64,000 nucleotides of DNA from Tetrastigma voinierianum (taxonomy: Eukaryota; Streptophyta; Magnoliopsida; Vitales; Vitaceae): the NCBI GenBank assembly GCA_016808115.1, contig JAEQBH010009431.1, forward strand, positions 1 to 64,000, read 5' to 3'. A program made the position numbers and the translations under genes. Shown here piece by piece: positions 60,170-64,000 of this stretch. A model generated the notes under the pieces. That model was not told the origin of the DNA and did no database searches. It was given only the letters and a program-made list of their open reading frames with translations. The number at the start of each line of letters is the position of its first letter. The stretch's first letter is position 1.

Positions 60170-61735
60170 AAAATGAGATCAATCATGAGGTCAGGAAGTT
60201 TAGCTGGGTCTCACCATCAACAAAGCCTGGGTAAAAATCAATGGAAAAACAAAGGAAAAGTGGAGGAAATGAGATGCAGTTGAAGACAGACGAGAGGCAT
60301 GCAGGAACAAGAAAAAATGTGAACACCCGCAACCCGTTCGCAACCACCCGCAATCCTGGCCGACCGCAACCGTCGCGCAAACGCCAGTAATCTCGAAAAT
60401 TGAAAAATTCGCTAGCCAACTGCAACCTGCTCCTGCGAAATTATAGAATTCGCCACCGGAAATTCTCGCTAGTTTAGCCAAATTTTCTCGCTAGCTAGCC
60501 AAATTTCAACCCCGCTGGGCCCGCTAAACACTCTGCCACCGCTGCACCCTCGCTAATTTCGGGCTAAGCAACCTCGCCAAATTCGCTAATTAGCGAAATT
60601 CTCCCTGTAGCGAAATTACATGCCTCGTCGTGCTTTGTAATTACTGCCGAACCGCTCTTCAAACTTGGTTACCCAATTGTCCTATAATCTCTAGCCTAGT
60701 TGGGGCTTTAAAATTTCACACCCGAGGAGTCTTATAAATACCCTCATGTTTTTGTAATAAAGAAGAGGTGATAGAAGGGAATACAAGTTTTGGTGATTTG
60801 TAAGTTCTTTTTCATTTACTGCTTTTGTAAATAAAGTCTTTTATTTTAGGTTTTGCTTTTTTATTTATTTTCTCTCTTCTCTCTCTTTCTTTCTTTCACT
60901 TTCCCTACGCTAAACACCTCGAGGATGACAACTCAAGAGATGCTCAAGGCCTTTCTTTGAAGAGGAAGGAAGCTAGCTTGGTGGTGGGGCATATGCATGT
61001 TGTCCTCTTGTATTAAAAGCTACTGGTAGTGTATTTATGGCCCTTATTCTCAAAATTCGCCTGTATTAACACTGGATAAAAGTTATCAAGCTCAGCTAAT
61101 ACTCTCCATGCTTTAGGATCCAAAGTTGCTTAGTGACGTGTAACGTGGCTCTTTACGGTCCCATCATTTCCGAGGTAGCACTTTACATGTTAGGGTTTCA
61201 AATTAGGGGTTAAATAATAATTGACTTTATTGTTTTGGCCAATACTCATACTTTAGGGTTCGTTCTGGGTGAGATGCACCGTGATTCTTAGATGGTCTTT
61301 ACTAGCCTTAGAAAAAATGATAAAGGAATGTTGTGGTTTTAAACAAAAAGGGGCCATGAATCGCATCCCGTTGACTCACATAGGAGGATAAAACCTGAGG
61401 ACATGTGTTTGCCCTAGCTTGTCAAGTTGGTGACCTAAATCTTCAAAGTTTAATTTCTTCACTTTAAATTTCAGTTTTTACCATTTCCAGTTTTTGCAAT
61501 TTCCAGTTTAAACCATTTACAGCTTTTGACACAATTCCAAAGAGTCCAAGTAGAAAGCCTTACCTTCTGCAAAATTTATGCAAAAATCATTTCTGTGGGA
61601 TGAAAACACATCCCCGTGTACCAACACCCTAGACTCACTACATCAAAGAGCTTGACTCACGGCAAAGTAGAGGAACTTAGGTATATAAATATTGTTGATT
61701 CAACAAATTTACCGTACCTAATCACCTTCCTTTTT
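60170..61735 (+). mobile_element. Possible plus-strand LTR fragment or solo LTR inside Copia-B
   Basis: It interrupts the expected path from Copia-B prepol to gag. Near 60733 a TCTTATAAATACC box lies downstream of a C-rich tract, followed by TTTTGTAATAAAG and TGTAAATAAAG, which look like polyadenylation signals. That order (promoter then poly-A signal) is LTR-like in plus orientation. No second copy or target duplication is visible, so both ends are approximate. Confidence 0.35.
60320..60610. repeat. C-rich tract of repeated TTCGCTA(G/A) words
   Basis: CGCTAGC, TCGCTAATT, TTCGCTA and related words with CGCAACC recur irregularly over about 290 bases, unlike anything else in the window. Confidence 0.6.
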
Positions 61736-61739
61736 ATTA

Positions 61740-62000
61740 GTTGGATTTGGAACATTGACCATGTTCCACAAATTTAGCCTTAGCCTTGCCCGGATTGTGT
61801 GCCCCTTTCTTTCCTCAAACTCTTTATTGAAGCCTTCTTCACGTAAGTCAAAATAATCATCTTCGATGCTCACCTCTTTTCTCTCTTATGCTTAAGGTAA
61901 TTCTTGAAGTCTTTTCAAGTAGTGGAGGTAGCTTTATAATAGTTGCAACTTGAAAAGTTTCACTCCAACATCATTCCCCCGTATGTATCTCATGGAGGTG
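61740..62000 (-). pseudogene. Copia-B gag
   Basis: The minus strand reads KLPP, then KDFKNYLKHKRE across a frame step, then an acidic and basic stretch. KDFKNYLKHK-type sequence is a hallmark of plant Copia gag. The zinc knuckle was not found. Confidence 0.65.
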
Positions 62001-62827
62001 ATTGGCCTTCCAGTTCTTTAGACTTGACCAGACTGCCGCCCGGAATTTAACATTTTGTAATTCCGAGGAAACGACCCACAACAAACTTTCGCCCTAGCAT
62101 CCCTGGGCTTGAGGCTTCTACTAGTGATTCTCAGATCTTTAGTTGTTTTCTTATCTCGAATACACATTGTATAAAGAATCAGTCGTGAGCATTCATTTAC
62201 ATAGTTCTTGCATACAGAAAGTCTCTAATGTTTCCGGGCACCCACGGTAATCGCACCTCGGAGTTATTGTGCTCATCTTCTTGAAAGCAGGAGCATCTTC
62301 GAAGCAGAGAATCTCACAAGATGTTCAAGGTGGTCTGCAGAGGAATAACATCGTCGTCACCTTAAAGTTTAGTCCATTGAACTTCTACCTTTCTTAGGGT
62401 GAGACAAAGATATGCATACGTAGGCACTCACTGCACTCAGGCTACGCAGGGCTGCCACTTGTTCAATGCAATGAACAACATTGTTGGAATCATAGTCCAT
62501 TTTTCTCAAATTGTAGTGAAATGTGTCAATTTTCTATTCCCCAAACCAATTCTTAGAGTAATTAAAAATAATGTGTAACGGAGTACTACCAAGAAAGACT
62601 GGTAGGGTATATAAACCCAGGCCAGAACCAGCCTCCTTAGACGGAATATTCAATTCCTAGGAAAGATTGGAGGGGTCACAAACGGTCTCGCTTAAGATCC
62701 AAACTCTTTAGACAAAACTTCTCTATATTGTAATTTCCAATTTCCTAAGACCAAAAGGAATTGGCACAAACTCAAGAAGAGTGTAGAGCTTAGCTTAGTA
62801 GGGTTATCTCCTTATCAAAAACACAAC

Positions 62828-62898
62828 TAACTATATAGCCTAGTGGTAGAGCATTTGCATGTTGAATGCTAATTCTTGAGTTCAATACTTTCCTCGAC
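62828..62898 (+). other. tRNA-like sequence (SINE head or tRNA pseudogene)
   Basis: TAGCCTAGTGGTAGAGC matches an A-box, and GAGTTCAATACT 45 bases later a decayed B-box. Stem bases do not close a full tRNA cloverleaf, so I do not call a tRNA gene. A T-rich tract follows, as the tails of some plant SINEs do. Confidence 0.4.
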
Positions 62899-62929
62899 TT
62901 TACAAACAAGGATTTTCTTTTACAAAACA

Positions 62930-63619
62930 CTTTTGTTTGTTTGGTTTTTTAAACCTTTTCTTGTAAAATGATTTTTTTTTTAAATCTTTTTTATTTTATT
63001 TTTTTGTAATGTCAAACAAAATTTTTTAAAGGAAATAAAGGGAATAATTTCTTTTTTTTTCTGTAAGAAAAGAACTTTTTTTCTTTTATTTATATTTCGT
63101 TTAGAATGTCAAACAAATTTGTTTTTACAATTTTTTAAGGAAATAAAGGAACAATTACCTTTTTTTTTTTTTCCGAAGAAAATAGCCTTATTTTCTTTGT
63201 TTTTTATCCCTTTAAATAGTTGGGACAACTTTCTTTTTTTTTTTTCTTTTTTTTTTGAAGAAAATGAGTCTTTATTCTTTCTTCTTTATCCTTTGGTTCT
63301 AATAGGGCAAACATAAAAAAATTTGTTTTTCCCCTTATGGTTAAAAGAAAACCTCATTTAATACTAGAAGATAATTTTATTTTTTTTCCTCGAACAAAAA
63401 TTATGCTCTCGATCACACAACAAAATTTCGGGTTGATTTTTTTTCCTTTCCTTTCATTTTTTTTTTTTTTTGCTTTCAGATCATATAAAAAATCAAATTT
63501 CCTCAGGAAATATAAAAAATTTTATCCAGAACAATTTTTTTCAAGAACAATTTTTTTTTCTGAAATATTGTTTCCCCGCTTTCCAATCTTTTTTTTTTTT
63601 TTTCAATATGGTTTAAGCT
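62930..63619. repeat. T-rich tract with degenerate ~95-bp tandem units
   Basis: Long T runs and the phrases AATGTCAAACAAA, TTTTTTAA(A)GGAAATAAAGG and GAAAA recur at about 63010, 63105 and more weakly 63200. It ends where the right Copia-B LTR begins. ORFs on it are low-complexity Phe/Leu/Ser chains and not genes. Confidence 0.6.
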
Positions 63620-64000
63620 TGTAAGAAACTTCAATAAACCTGCAACCAAACCTTGGTTAAGGAAACAAGCAATACCTACAATCAGACAATCACAACACTA
63701 TCAAGAATTAGAGGAAGAGAAAAAGAAATCGACAAGGAAAAAAGACAAGAAGATTGTGAAAGGTCGGAAGCCTCATGAGAGAGTCACAATCTCCTTGTTA
63801 AATTCGACGCCTCCCTCTGGGCAAGGTTTAGAAAACTATTGATCGACGTCTCCCAGATAAACGACTTACAAGCAACACCAGCAACACCTTGATACTACAT
63901 TGACGAATTAAAACTATGTTCGAACCTATCACCGTACCAACAACGCTCGGACACAGAACTAACTTGATCCAATCTTTACACACACATAAACTAAGAAAAT
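63620..64000 (-). repeat. Copia-B right (5') LTR, partial
   Basis: TGTAAGAAACTTC onward, matching 36388-36650 and then 46909-47045 with the CACTA element absent. About 310 bp should continue past the window edge. No primer-binding site is recognisable on its inner side. Confidence 0.8.

Larger units (their letters stand above)
36388..64000 (-). mobile_element. Copia-B: degenerate Ty1/Copia element on minus strand, host to CACTA and Gypsy insertions, runs off right edge
   Basis: Left LTR 36388-47336 (split by the CACTA element) and right LTR from 63620 onward share the same terminus TGTAAGAA. Between them, read right to left, are gag (about 62000-61740), GAG-prepol (60077-59700), integrase (about 59230-58500), reverse transcriptase (about 57990-57343) and, after the Gypsy insertion, RNase H (48316-47840). 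A purine tract, GAAAGGG on the minus strand, precedes the left LTR. No intact frame remains. Without nested insertions the span would be about 8 kb. Confidence 0.85.

Noticed and set aside
63119..63624. Phe-rich ORFs at the right end
   Set aside because: Translation of poly-T tracts; no coding signal.

Overview
The window is nuclear DNA from a flowering plant, probably a eudicot. The evidence is: multi-exon genes with GT-AG introns in AT-rich sequence; two genes with plastid-type N-termini; a secreted root-growth-factor peptide locus; and dense plant Copia, Gypsy, CACTA and Mutator-like elements. The species cannot be named from the sequence. Nothing looks bacterial, and no CRISPR array or operon is present.

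Layout. 1-~620: minus-strand remnant of a Ty3/Gypsy gag running off the left edge. 3466-4728: minus-strand RGF/GOLVEN/CLEL-type peptide locus with one visible signal-peptide exon and two phase-compatible downstream exon sets, each ending in its own candidate peptide. 5670-7560: AT-rich element with long inverted repeats. ~9350-9545: isolated GC-richer block dense in ACGT-core motifs. 15859-17113: Mutator-like element flanked by a perfect 10-bp target duplication. 19572-21906: RING-H2 E3 ligase gene of the MBR/HIP1 type (+). 22508-23524: CRR6/DUF1817 NDH-assembly factor (-), convergent with the ligase. 24650-29051: chloroplast methyltransferase of the At1g78140/At2g41040 type (+), divergent from CRR6. 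All three genes are recognisable exon by exon, and all carry small frame-breaking indels.

30691-64000 is one nested transposon stack. Copia-A (+) starts at 30691, and its 3' LTR is cut at 36387 by Copia-B (-), which runs past the right edge. Copia-B's left LTR is split by a 10.25-kb CACTA element (36651-46905, TSD GGA). Its pol is split between reverse transcriptase and RNase H by a Gypsy element with about 2.9-kb LTRs (48322-57337, TSD GTACT). The CACTA element itself carries patches resembling that Gypsy LTR. No element has an intact reading frame, so none looks autonomous.

Of the functional genes, CRR6 and the methyltransferase would act in plastids, the RING protein in ubiquitin transfer, and the RGF-type peptides outside the cell. 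No shared pathway is implied by their adjacency. The best candidate for something new is the peptide locus at 3466-4728. The recurring 1-6 nt indels in conserved exons and in LTR pairs mean that consensus errors must be excluded before anything is called a pseudogene.
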